Below are positions 8,083 through 14,777 of a stretch of 17,819 nt of DNA, piece by piece (position 1 is the first letter of the stretch; each line of letters begins with the position of its first letter). The position numbers and the translations under genes were made by a program. This stretch comes from UBA1794 sp964439955 (GTDB taxonomy: Bacteria > Bacteroidota > Bacteroidia > Bacteroidales > Bacteroidaceae), in NCBI GenBank assembly GCA_964439955.1, contig CAYTPX010000036.1:1-17819 (forward strand), read 5' to 3'. Under the pieces are notes generated by a model, which worked only from the letters and a program-made list of their open reading frames with translations, had not been told where the DNA came from and did no database searches.

Positions 8083-8640
8083 TCAGGGGTCGAGCTTCTC
8101 GCAGTACCATTTGGGGATGTGGACCAGGACACCGACCGTGGCCAAGCTCACCACCACGTAGTAACGCCCCTTGTAGCGCGTCAGCTTCCCCTCCAGGCCG
8201 GCAAACGCCCCGTGCGTGACCCGCACCCGGCTGCCCGGGCGCGCTTCGGCCTCGTCTGCGCCCAAGTACACCGTACCCCGGTACTCCGGGTCGCACACGG
8301 CGCGGAACCTGGCCATCTCGCAGTCGCGGATTTCGGCGGGAGCGCTCCTGTCGGCCCGCTCCAACACGCGGAAAGGGACGGGGGAAGCGGCCGACAACTT
8401 GCCCAAGAAGGACGCGATGAACGTTTTCTTCAGGAACAACAGGTTATGCACCGCGGGAACCAGCACCCGGCGCACCTTGCCTTCCTTTCCGGCCTGCTCC
8501 GCATAACGCATCGGAACGAAAACCTCCAGCCCTTCGCCCTTGAGGAAAGAAGCCAAGTGCTCTTCCTTGCACCAGAACGTACGCAGGGCGTACCAAGTGG
8601 AAGCCGGGAGGGACGGTTGGGAAGCTGGGTAAAAGGCCAT
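8083..8640 (-). CDS. upxY: UpxY-family transcription antiterminator (NusG/RfaH-like)
   Basis: A 185-residue NusG-like protein. The N-terminal NGN domain begins with the typical WYALRT (residues 16-21) followed by K/E-rich helix and VFVPM (41-44); the conserved basic VRRVLVPAVHNLLFL strand follows. The C-terminal KOW domain GSRVRV...GLEGKL...VVVSL...VHIP spans about 136-176. In Bacteroides fragilis, UpxY proteins are the first products of capsule operons and let RNA polymerase read through early termination in their own leader. The ATG at 8640 was chosen because family similarity begins just after it; the frame stays open upstream to about 8859, but that stretch is leader. The usual second gene, upxZ, is absent. 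The gene is notably GC-rich compared with the operon it heads. Confidence 0.88.
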   Translation of the reverse strand: MAFYPASQPSLPASTWYALRTFWCKEEHLASFLKGEGLEVFVPMRYAEQAGKEGKVRRVLVPAVHNLLFLKKTFIASFLGKLSAASPVPFRVLERADRSAPAEIRDCEMARFRAVCDPEYRGTVYLGADEAEARPGSRVRVTHGAFAGLEGKLTRYKGRYYVVVSLATVGVLVHIPKWYCEKLDP

Positions 8641-8826
8641 AAAAAGGGATAAACTGGTTTTCACTTTCCATCCGGCATCCTCCCCGGGGACGCCACCCCC
8701 TCCTCCCGGCAAACGCATGGCGGCACGGGAAATGGGGAAAAGGGGAAGCCGGAAGGGTTTGGCCCACACGGTAGAACCCTGTATAAGGGAACGTAACCCA
8801 CAGAGTGCCGTACCGCAGTACCAAAT
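8641..8826 (-). promoter_or_regulatory. Leader of the upxY polysaccharide operon with possible alternative hairpins
   Basis: About 185 bases separate the predicted transcription start from the upxY ATG, unusually long for this window. Within it AACCCT (8775-8780) can pair with AGGGTT (8754-8759), or its CCCT part can pair with AGGG (8786-8789); the two pairings are mutually exclusive. UpxY proteins are known to act on the leaders of their own operons, so this is the expected target region. The hairpins are short (6 bp and 4 bp) and were found by eye. Confidence 0.4.
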
Positions 8827-8832
8827 CGCGTG

Positions 8833-8864
8833 CAAAAGTAGCGCAAATAATAAGGACAAACAAA
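8833..8864 (-). promoter_or_regulatory. Bacteroidetes-type promoter for upxY operon
   Basis: On the minus strand a -33 TTTG (8861-8864) and a -7 TACTTTTG (8833-8840, matching TAnnTTTG) are separated by exactly 20 bases, the best match in the window. Transcription would start near 8826. No long inverted repeats flank it, so it does not look like the invertible promoters of B. fragilis capsule loci. Confidence 0.75.
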
Positions 8865-9088
8865 CATCCGTCCTTTAATTTTTCCGCCTGCGGTTTCCCA
8901 TTCTTCCCCAATCGTGGCACTTTTCGCCCTAAGGGCCTATGTCCCAAAAACAAAGGCCACGCGATCCTACGCAGCGTCCCGCTTGCGCGGCCCGATGCGG
9001 CCACCGCCACAAGCCTTTGACGTTTTTTTTGAACGCGGCAGCACCAGTAGGGAAAAGTACCGGCACTTACGGGACAAAGCGCATAACC
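8865..9088. other. GC-rich intergenic stretch without a convincing gene
   Basis: Together with the upxY leader and two divergent promoters this makes a gap of about 516 bases between the upxY and AraC-type coding regions. Open frames run through it on both strands but show no recognisable protein motif. A nested inverted repeat lies at 8913-8961 (CGTGGC pairing with GCCACG around GCCC-TAA-GGGC), which might be a structured RNA or chance in GC-rich sequence. A T8 run is at about 9026-9033. Nothing else supported. Confidence 0.6.
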
Positions 9089-9125
9089 TTTTTTCCCAAT
9101 ATCTCGCATTTTTGTATTATCTTTG
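9089..9125 (+). promoter_or_regulatory. Promoter of AraC-type regulator gene
   Basis: A perfect -7 box TATCTTTG at 9118-9125 lies 31 bases before the ATG at 9157. Upstream there is only a T-rich stretch at 9089-9094 in place of a clear TTTG -33 box, with spacing of about 23. Confidence 0.6.
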
Positions 9126-9156
9126 CCTCCCATGCAAACACGGGCAGACATTAATT

Positions 9157-10047
9157 ATGGAAATAAAGGAACTTACTTACGACAATTTGATAAAAGGCGA
9201 TTCCGGGAACAACGACACCGGCGGAATCATATACCTGAAGGACGTCAAATTGTCCCAAATGCGGCATTATGACATCCCCTTGCGCCTTGATTTCGTGGCC
9301 ATCGTTTTTTGCGAAAAAGGGCAATATACCCTTTTTGTCAATGCACACCGGCATATAGTGAAAGCGGATGACTTGTTCATAAACATCCCCGAGAATATCA
9401 TTAAGATTGATTATGAATCATCAGACGAAGAGACCTGTTGCGACATTTTGCTCATCGCTATCGATTTTCTCCGGCAGACGAACTTCATAGGGGCGGACAT
9501 GCCCGCCTACCGATACCTGAAGGAAACGCCCATCTTGTCCTTGGACGAGGAAGAAAAAGGGGTGATGGGCATCATGGACAACATCTACGGGCTTATCTCG
9601 GACAGCGAGACCAATGCGGACATAATGCGCAAACTGCTGACAGGAATCTTCCTCTTGAAGCTAAGGAACATCATACAGGCCCGCATCAACGCAGCGCCGG
9701 CCCACGCATACCAGCCCAACAGCCGGCAGGAGGAACTGTTCAGCAAATTCCTGGAATTGCTGCAAACCCACCACAAGGAGCAGCGGAGCATTACCTTCTA
9801 CGCGAATGAATTATGCGTCACGCCCAAGTACTTCTCCGCCGTCATCAAAAAGATATCCGGGCAAAGCCCCATGGATTGGATCAACGACTACGTAATCCGG
9901 GAAGCCAAAGCCATGTTGCGCTTCTCCAACACGAGCATACAGGAAATCGCCTGGGCGATGAACTTTTCCTCACAAACCTTCTTCGGAAAATATTTCAAAC
10001 GCCTGACCGGCACCACACCCGGGGAGTTCCGCAACGAACACCCCTAA
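9157..10047 (+). CDS. AraC-family transcriptional regulator
   Basis: A 296-residue DNA-binding regulator. The C-terminal AraC/XylS domain (about 192-294) contains two helix-turn-helix units: FYANELCVTPKYFSAVIKK (about 214-232) and IQEIAWAMNFSSQTFFGKYF (261-280), followed by the usual GTTPGEFR end. The N-terminal half is a cupin-like ligand domain (FCEKGQYTLFVNAHRHIV near 51-68 and DDLFINIPENI at 71-81). The ligand is unknown. The ATG at 9157 was chosen because it follows the -7 box by 31 bases and family similarity begins there; the frame is open upstream to 8914, but that part would start before the promoter. The next gene on the same strand, 75 bases downstream, encodes a cysteine-motif protein that may be co-transcribed or regulated. 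Confidence 0.9.
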   Translation: MEIKELTYDNLIKGDSGNNDTGGIIYLKDVKLSQMRHYDIPLRLDFVAIVFCEKGQYTLFVNAHRHIVKADDLFINIPENIIKIDYESSDEETCCDILLIAIDFLRQTNFIGADMPAYRYLKETPILSLDEEEKGVMGIMDNIYGLISDSETNADIMRKLLTGIFLLKLRNIIQARINAAPAHAYQPNSRQEELFSKFLELLQTHHKEQRSITFYANELCVTPKYFSAVIKKISGQSPMDWINDYVIREAKAMLRFSNTSIQEIAWAMNFSSQTFFGKYFKRLTGTTPGEFRNEHP

Positions 10048-10122
10048 ATAAAGGACAAGCCCGGGGATTCCCAAGAAACAGATACCGCCCGGGCCACACG
10101 CGGGGCATACACCCCTTCCCAC

Positions 10123-10626
10123 ATGGAAAAACAGAGAGAGAGAATCAATCCCGAGGAACGTTCATGCTTGGCCGAAAGCCTATTCCGGCAAGGGTACAAC
10201 TGCGCCCAGTCCGTGGCCGCGGCCTACGCCGACGTGTACGGCATGGACAAAGACCTGATGCTCCGCGTTTCCGCCTCGTTCGGGGGCGGGATCGGGCGCA
10301 TGAGGGAGATTTGCGGGGCAGCATGCGGCATGTTCATAATAGCCGGGCTGGAGAACGGGACGACAGACCCTGCCGACCGCGAAGCCAAAGGGCGCAACTA
10401 CCAAACGGTACAGAGCCTCGCCCAAGAATTTGTGGCACGCAACGGGACCCTGCGTTGCGCCGACCTGCTGGGCATACGCGGCGGGACTGCCCGTCCGCCC
10501 ATGCCCGAAGAGCGCGATGCCGCTTATTATGCCAAACGCCCATGCCCCAAAATAATAAAGGAGGCCGCCCGGATAGTGGGCGAGTATCTGTTAAAAACAG
10601 AAAAAAGCGAAACGGGACAAATTTAA
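10123..10626 (+). CDS. C_GCAxxG_C_C-family cysteine-rich protein
   Basis: A 167-residue soluble protein with the conserved cysteine pattern of the C_GCAxxG_C_C family: C27 in GYNCAQS, FGGGIGRMREICGAACGM with C64 and C68, C112 in LRCADLLG and C141 in RPCPKII. The family is widespread in anaerobes and is suspected of redox or metal-cofactor roles; no reaction is established. The glycine-rich FGGGIG and CGA motif match the family core well. No export signal is visible. It follows the AraC-type gene by 75 bases on the same strand without a visible terminator between them, so co-transcription is likely. No terminator is seen directly after it, but a separate promoter box lies before the next gene. 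Confidence 0.85.
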   Translation: MEKQRERINPEERSCLAESLFRQGYNCAQSVAAAYADVYGMDKDLMLRVSASFGGGIGRMREICGAACGMFIIAGLENGTTDPADREAKGRNYQTVQSLAQEFVARNGTLRCADLLGIRGGTARPPMPEERDAAYYAKRPCPKIIKEAARIVGEYLLKTEKSETGQI

Positions 10627-10686
10627 ATCTTCATAACCCGGGAGAAAAAGGGAACCGTTTATATGCTATATAACATAATATATAAG

Positions 10687-10694
10687 TAAATTTG
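10687..10694 (+). promoter_or_regulatory. -7 promoter box of small winged-helix gene
   Basis: TAAATTTG matches TAnnTTTG, with very AT-rich DNA immediately upstream (10658-10690). A -33 box at the usual spacing is not clear. The predicted start gives a leader of about 65 bases to the ATG at 10765, ending in an A-rich stretch typical of Bacteroidetes translation starts. Confidence 0.55.
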
Positions 10695-10764
10695 CCGCGC
10701 GAACCTAAAAGAAAACCTTGGAGAAACCCCAATTGTTCCACATAATTAAAAACAAAACAAGAAA

Positions 10765-10965
10765 ATGTTAGAAGAAAAAGCAGGCGTCATCGCCGGTGCA
10801 ATCTGGCATGCACTGAACGGCAATGCAGGCATGACCCAAAAACAGCTGAAGAAGGCCATCAAATGCGTGGATAAAGATTTGTTCCTCGGATTAGGCTGGC
10901 TCTTGCGCGAGGATAAGATCCTGACCTCGGAAGTGGAAGGAGAATTATACGTATCCTTGAAGTAA
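10765..10965 (+). CDS. Winged helix-turn-helix protein (DUF2582-like)
   Basis: A 66-residue protein resembling the small winged-helix family DUF2582 found in Bacteroidetes and other anaerobes. The pattern is visible: AGVIAGAIWHALN (6-18), a turn and second helix GMTQKQLKKAI, then DLFLGLGWLLREDKI and a beta wing EGELYVSL. Its target and function are unknown. It is a single gene bracketed by its own -7 box and an intrinsic terminator 21 bases after the stop, so it is probably expressed separately and well. The A-rich leader ending in AAAACAAGAAA before the ATG fits a strong start in this phylum. Confidence 0.85.
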   Translation: MLEEKAGVIAGAIWHALNGNAGMTQKQLKKAIKCVDKDLFLGLGWLLREDKILTSEVEGELYVSLK

Positions 10966-10991
10966 GAAAGTCCTTTTGCACGATTTGGAAA

Positions 10992-11034
10992 AAGGGGGCG
11001 CACCGGAGGGATGGAAGGTGCGCCCTCCTTTTTT
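10992..11034 (+). terminator. Intrinsic terminator after small winged-helix gene
   Basis: GGGCGCACC (10996-11004) pairs perfectly with GGTGCGCCC (11017-11025), extended by a G-T and a G-C pair, with a 12-base loop, followed by CCTTTTTT. A-run upstream and T-run downstream make it possibly bidirectional. Confidence 0.88.
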
Positions 11035-11113
11035 CGTGCTTCCCCGACCACTTTTCACCATCCGCGGCAGCGTTTTTCCCATTTATCCATGCCACTTCCT
11101 ACTTTTTTTTGCA

Positions 11114-11121
11114 TACCTTTG
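11114..11121 (+). promoter_or_regulatory. -7 promoter box of XRE-cupin/acyl-CoA ligase operon
   Basis: TACCTTTG matches TAnnTTTG and follows a T8 run at 11103-11110. No good -33 TTTG at 20-base spacing. The implied leader is about 50 bases to the ATG at 11181. Confidence 0.55.
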
Positions 11122-11180
11122 TCTACCGAAAGAGCGCAATCCACTGTTTGGTTGCCCCCATTTCCCAACAACCTCTTTTT

Positions 11181-11744
11181 ATGAATACGACAGAAGACCC
11201 TTTGAAGCAGATAGCCCAGCGCATACGGGGATTGCGCGAAGTGCTTGACATAAGCCCGCAAGAAATGGCCGACACGTGCCATATCCCCTTGGAGCAATAC
11301 GAACAAATGGAAGAAGGGAAGACCGACTTCACCGTAAGCATCCTGCAAACCATAGCCCACCGGTACGGGATTGAACTTGACGTCTTGATGTTTGGCCAGG
11401 AGCCCCGCATGGGTTCCTACTTCCTGACCCGTGCCGGGACAGGGGTCTCGGTGGAACGGCGTGCCGCATACAAGTACCAGTCGCTGGCATCCGGATTCCG
11501 CGGGCGGCGGGCGGACGCATTCATCGTTACCGTCGAGCCGAAGGCCGGCGACGAGCCTTTGCAGCTCAACGCCCACGAGGGACAGGAATTCAACCACGTG
11601 TTGGAAGGGCGCATGCTGCTCGTAATCAACGGGAAGGAGCTTACCCTCAATACGGGCGACAGCTTGTATTTCAATTCCGCCCTACCCCACGGCATGAAAG
11701 CGCTCGACGGGAAGACGGTAAAATTCTTAGCCATGATCTTTTAA
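11181..11744 (+). CDS. XRE-family regulator with C-terminal cupin domain
   Basis: A 187-residue one-component regulator: an XRE helix-turn-helix domain (about 8-70, with DISPQEMADTCHIPLEQYEQMEEG) joined to a cupin_2 domain (about 113-185) carrying H132, H139 and H170 in AHEGQEFNHV and ALPHG, probable metal or ligand contacts. Proteins of this layout often regulate metabolic genes beside them and sense a small molecule. The ATG at 11181 is preferred over an in-frame ATG at 11109 because that one precedes the -7 box. Its stop is three bases before the acyl-CoA ligase ATG, so the two are almost certainly one operon, and autoregulation with control of the ligase is a reasonable inference. Confidence 0.9.
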   Translation: MNTTEDPLKQIAQRIRGLREVLDISPQEMADTCHIPLEQYEQMEEGKTDFTVSILQTIAHRYGIELDVLMFGQEPRMGSYFLTRAGTGVSVERRAAYKYQSLASGFRGRRADAFIVTVEPKAGDEPLQLNAHEGQEFNHVLEGRMLLVINGKELTLNTGDSLYFNSALPHGMKALDGKTVKFLAMIF

Positions 11745-11747
11745 CCC

Positions 11748-13400
11748 ATGATAGAGCGTTTCCTACCCATAACGCGGTTCTCCTCCATGCAGGACTTCCG
11801 CGAGAACCTCAGCATAAGGGTGCCCGAGAACTTCAACTTCGGCTACGACGTGGTTGATGCCTGGGCGCAAGAAGAACCCGCCCGAAAGGCGCTAATATGG
11901 ACCAACGACCACGGCATGCACCGCGAGTTCACCTTCGGGGAACTGAAGGACGCCAGCGACCGCACTGCCTCGTACTTCCAGAGCTTGGGCATCGGGCGGG
12001 GCGACAAAGTGATGCTCATCCTCAAGCGCCGCTACGAATTCTGGTTTTCCATCATCGCCCTCCACAAACTGGGCGCCATCGTCATCCCTGCCACCCACTT
12101 GCTGACCAAGAAAGATGTTATCTACCGGTGCAATGCCGCCGGCATCAAGGCCATAGTGGCCGCAGGCGAAAAAAATATCTTGGAGCACATCTCGGCAGCC
12201 TTGCCCGAGTCGCCGACGGTGGAATGCGTGATAAGCACCGGCCTCGAAGTACCCGGCTGGACGCTGGACTTCCAGGCCGGGATTGCGGATGCCGCACCTT
12301 TCCAACGTCCCGCCCGGGCAAATGCCAATGACGACATCTCGCTCATGTATTTCACCAGCGGCACCACGGGCGAACCCAAAATGGTCGCACACGACTTCAC
12401 CTACCCGTTGGGACACATCGTCACTGGAGCCTTCTGGCACAACCTCGCCCCCGGCAGCATCCACCTCACCATTGCCGATACCGGATGGGGCAAAGCCGTC
12501 TGGGGCAAGCTCTACGGGCAATGGATCGCAGGCGCTACCGTCTTTGTCTATGACCACGAAAAGTTCACACCCGCAGACATCCTCAACAAAATACACGAAT
12601 ACCATATCACTTCCCTCTGCGCGCCTCCCACCATATTCCGCTTCCTCATCCGGGAAGACCTGACGAAATATGACCTTTCTTCCCTGCGCTACTGCACGAT
12701 AGCGGGCGAGGCGCTGAATCCCGCCGTATATGAGACGTTCTACCGCCTTACCGGCATCAAATTGATGGAAGGCTTCGGACAAACGGAGACTGCCTTGACC
12801 ATCGCGACTTTCCCTTGGATGGAACCGAAGCCGGGGAGTATGGGTGTTCCCAACCCGCAATACGACATAGACCTGCTTACTCCCGACGGCCGCTCCGCCG
12901 AAGATGGGGAACAGGGGCAAATCGTTGTGCGTACCGACCGCCGCAAGCCCCTCGGACTGTTCAAGGAATACTACCGCGACCCACAACTTACACAACAAAC
13001 CTGGCATGACGGCATCTATTATACCGGCGATGTCGCTTGGCGCGACGAAGACGGGTACTATTGGTTCGTGGGCCGCGACGATGATGTCATAAAGAGTTCG
13101 GGATACCGCATCGGCCCCTTTGAAGTCGAGAGTGCGCTCATGACTCATCCCGCCGTGGTTGAATGCGCCATCACCGGCGTTCCCGATGATATACGGGGAC
13201 AAGTGGTGAAAGCGACCATCGTGCTTGCCAAGGAGTACAAGGACAAAGCAGGAGAAAGCCTTGTCAAAGAAATACAAAACCACGTCAAGCAAGTCACGGC
13301 ACCCTACAAATATCCGCGCGTCATAGAGTTCGTCGATGAACTCCCCAAGACCATCAGTGGGAAAATCCGCCGCGTAGAAATACGCAACCACGACAAATAG
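11748..13400 (+). CDS. AMP-forming acyl-CoA synthetase (acetyl/medium-chain type)
   Basis: A 550-residue ANL-superfamily ligase that activates a carboxylic acid with ATP and CoA to an acyl-CoA, AMP and pyrophosphate. All core motifs are present: P-loop TSGTTGEPK at residues 203-211, GFGQTET at 342-348, YYTGD at 424-428, GRDDDVIKSSGYRIGPFEVE around 442-461 and the catalytic lysine K539 in TISGKIRR. Overall pattern is closest to acetyl-CoA synthetase/medium-chain acyl-CoA ligases, and it is shorter than classical Acs (about 650). Chain length cannot be fixed from sequence. No signal or membrane segment, so it is cytoplasmic. It is translationally linked to the XRE-cupin gene and followed by a strong hairpin. 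Confidence 0.92.
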   Translation: MIERFLPITRFSSMQDFRENLSIRVPENFNFGYDVVDAWAQEEPARKALIWTNDHGMHREFTFGELKDASDRTASYFQSLGIGRGDKVMLILKRRYEFWFSIIALHKLGAIVIPATHLLTKKDVIYRCNAAGIKAIVAAGEKNILEHISAALPESPTVECVISTGLEVPGWTLDFQAGIADAAPFQRPARANANDDISLMYFTSGTTGEPKMVAHDFTYPLGHIVTGAFWHNLAPGSIHLTIADTGWGKAVWGKLYGQWIAGATVFVYDHEKFTPADILNKIHEYHITSLCAPPTIFRFLIREDLTKYDLSSLRYCTIAGEALNPAVYETFYRLTGIKLMEGFGQTETALTIATFPWMEPKPGSMGVPNPQYDIDLLTPDGRSAEDGEQGQIVVRTDRRKPLGLFKEYYRDPQLTQQTWHDGIYYTGDVAWRDEDGYYWFVGRDDDVIKSSGYRIGPFEVESALMTHPAVVECAITGVPDDIRGQVVKATIVLAKEYKDKAGESLVKEIQNHVKQVTAPYKYPRVIEFVDELPKTISGKIRRVEIRNHDK

Positions 13401-13430
13401 CCATTCCCCGATTCCGGTGAATATACACAT

Positions 13431-13468
13431 GGGGGAGGGTTGTCCTGACAACCCTCCCCCGTATTTTT
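13431..13468 (+). terminator. Intrinsic terminator between convergent operons
   Basis: A 14-base arm GGGGGAGGGTTGTC (13431-13444) and its exact complement (13447-13460) form a very strong hairpin, followed by GTATTTTTT. It lies 30 bases after the acyl-CoA ligase stop and just after the convergent M16 gene ends. It lacks a U-run on the minus strand, so it mainly serves the plus-strand operon. Confidence 0.92.
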
Positions 13469-13484
13469 TGAGACCGGGCAAAGG

Positions 13485-14777
13485 TCAAGGGTTACACCGC
13501 CCGGCTACAATCTCGAAAACACCCTCTTCCGTCAAATACTTCTGGGCCAAGCCGCGCAGTTCCTCTGCGGTTACGTCTTTTACGGCACGCATCGAGCGCT
13601 CAGGATAAGCAGCCGGGAGTTCAGCCCATTCGAAATTAATCCATGCATCAGCCAATGAAAACGCGCCTTCGTAGCTCCGCGCCATCTCGCCAAGCAGGTA
13701 ATTGCGCACCATATCCAACTCTTCTTCCCCAATCAGTTCCGTGCGCAAGCGTTCCATCTCACGATAAACTTCCCCAATCAGCGGCTCCACATTGGCCGTG
13801 GCCGTCTCGCAAGCCACAATCCCCATCCCCGTATCCGGGAAGTCAAGTATGCGCGCCGAGATGCCATAGGTGTATCCCTTATCTTCACGTATGTTCGACA
13901 TCAAACGGCTGCCAAAATAGCCCCCGAAGACCGTAATCAAGACACGCAACTTCAGGAAGTCTGGTTCTTTCCACCGCAATGTATGCCAGCCCAGCAGTAC
14001 GCAACTTTGCAAAGCGTCGGCCTTTTCGAGGAACGTACGCCGCGCCTTCGTCGGGCAAATCGGGTAGGCTTCCGGCTCTTCATAGGGACGGACTTCGCCC
14101 CAAGCGCCTCTTCCGAAAAGCTGTTCCACGCGTTCTTCCACATCGCGCCCCACAAAACCAGACAGGAACACGGAGCAATTCCCCGAATGGTAATACTTCG
14201 TATAAAACTCCCGTAGCATTCCGGGTGTAAGCCGGTCGTAATCCCATTCTTCTTCCGTCATCCCCAACGGATGGCCAGGTCCGAAAGCCGCCAGGCGCAA
14301 AGCCTTCCGGCCGAGGAAGGAGACTTTCTTCTGGTTGATGAGGTACTGCTGCCGGTTGGCCTGCAAGACGGTATCGACCCGGTCTTGCGGGAAAGCCGGT
14401 TCCTTCAAGATGGATTCCACTATCGCCGCCGTCTGGTCAAAATATTTATATAGGCAATAGAGCGTCAATTGGGAGTGGGACACACCGGTGTATAGCTCCA
14501 AACGGGCACCGTAGAAGTCCAACCGTTCGGCCACCTCCCGCCCGGAAAGCTGTTTGCTCCCTTCGCGCAACATGCGGGTCGTGAAAGTGGCCTGCAAAGG
14601 CTTAGACTGTTGCCACCGCCCGGCATTGATTATGATATCCAGGCGCACGACCTCCTGGTCTCCTTGCGCAATCACCGAGAGGGGGACGCCGTTGGCCATT
14701 ATCCTCCGCTTGGGTTGCGCCACGGGGAACGGCTCCATGTCGTTCACCACGGGTTGCTGCGTACGGTCTATATCCAT
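13485..14777 (-). CDS. M16-family (insulinase-like) protein lacking the zinc motif
   Basis: A 430-residue protein with the two-domain layout of M16B zinc proteases, but the HxxEH motif that binds zinc in active members is replaced by T64-F-T-T-R68 in the sequence LQATFTTRMLREGS. The C-terminal half keeps the substrate-binding R297 and Y304 in SRLMSNIREDKGYTYG. In heterodimeric M16B enzymes one subunit carries the zinc site and the other the Arg/Tyr pair, so this looks like the second type. No partner is encoded in the window. No signal peptide is visible, so it is probably cytoplasmic. The ATG at 14777 overlaps the kdsB stop by 10 bases, so both are one operon. A non-proteolytic role is the alternative. 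Confidence 0.88.
   Translation of the reverse strand: MDIDRTQQPVVNDMEPFPVAQPKRRIMANGVPLSVIAQGDQEVVRLDIIINAGRWQQSKPLQATFTTRMLREGSKQLSGREVAERLDFYGARLELYTGVSHSQLTLYCLYKYFDQTAAIVESILKEPAFPQDRVDTVLQANRQQYLINQKKVSFLGRKALRLAAFGPGHPLGMTEEEWDYDRLTPGMLREFYTKYYHSGNCSVFLSGFVGRDVEERVEQLFGRGAWGEVRPYEEPEAYPICPTKARRTFLEKADALQSCVLLGWHTLRWKEPDFLKLRVLITVFGGYFGSRLMSNIREDKGYTYGISARILDFPDTGMGIVACETATANVEPLIGEVYREMERLRTELIGEEELDMVRNYLLGEMARSYEGAFSLADAWINFEWAELPAAYPERSMRAVKDVTAEELRGLAQKYLTEEGVFEIVAGRCNP

Noticed and set aside
8641..8859. Upstream in-frame extension of upxY adding 73 residues
   Set aside because: The extension has no NusG-like motif and begins at the promoter's -7 region; the ATG at 8640 fits family length and the leader.
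8812..8894. Inverted repeat ACCGCAG/CTGCGGT flanking the upxY promoter, as a possible invertible segment
   Set aside because: Only 7 bp match and the flanks diverge at once; known invertible capsule promoters have much longer repeats, and no invertase gene is nearby.
8914..9156. Open extension upstream of the AraC-type gene
   Set aside because: It would start before the -7 box at 9118-9125 and has no similarity to AraC N-terminal domains.
9813..10673. 286-residue open frame across the AraC gene end and the cysteine-motif gene
   Set aside because: Low-complexity shadow frame; the two genes in the other frames have clear family motifs.
11892..13481. 529-residue open frame on the minus strand opposite the acyl-CoA ligase
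   Set aside because: A shadow of the GC-rich ligase gene; no motifs, and the ligase has every family motif.
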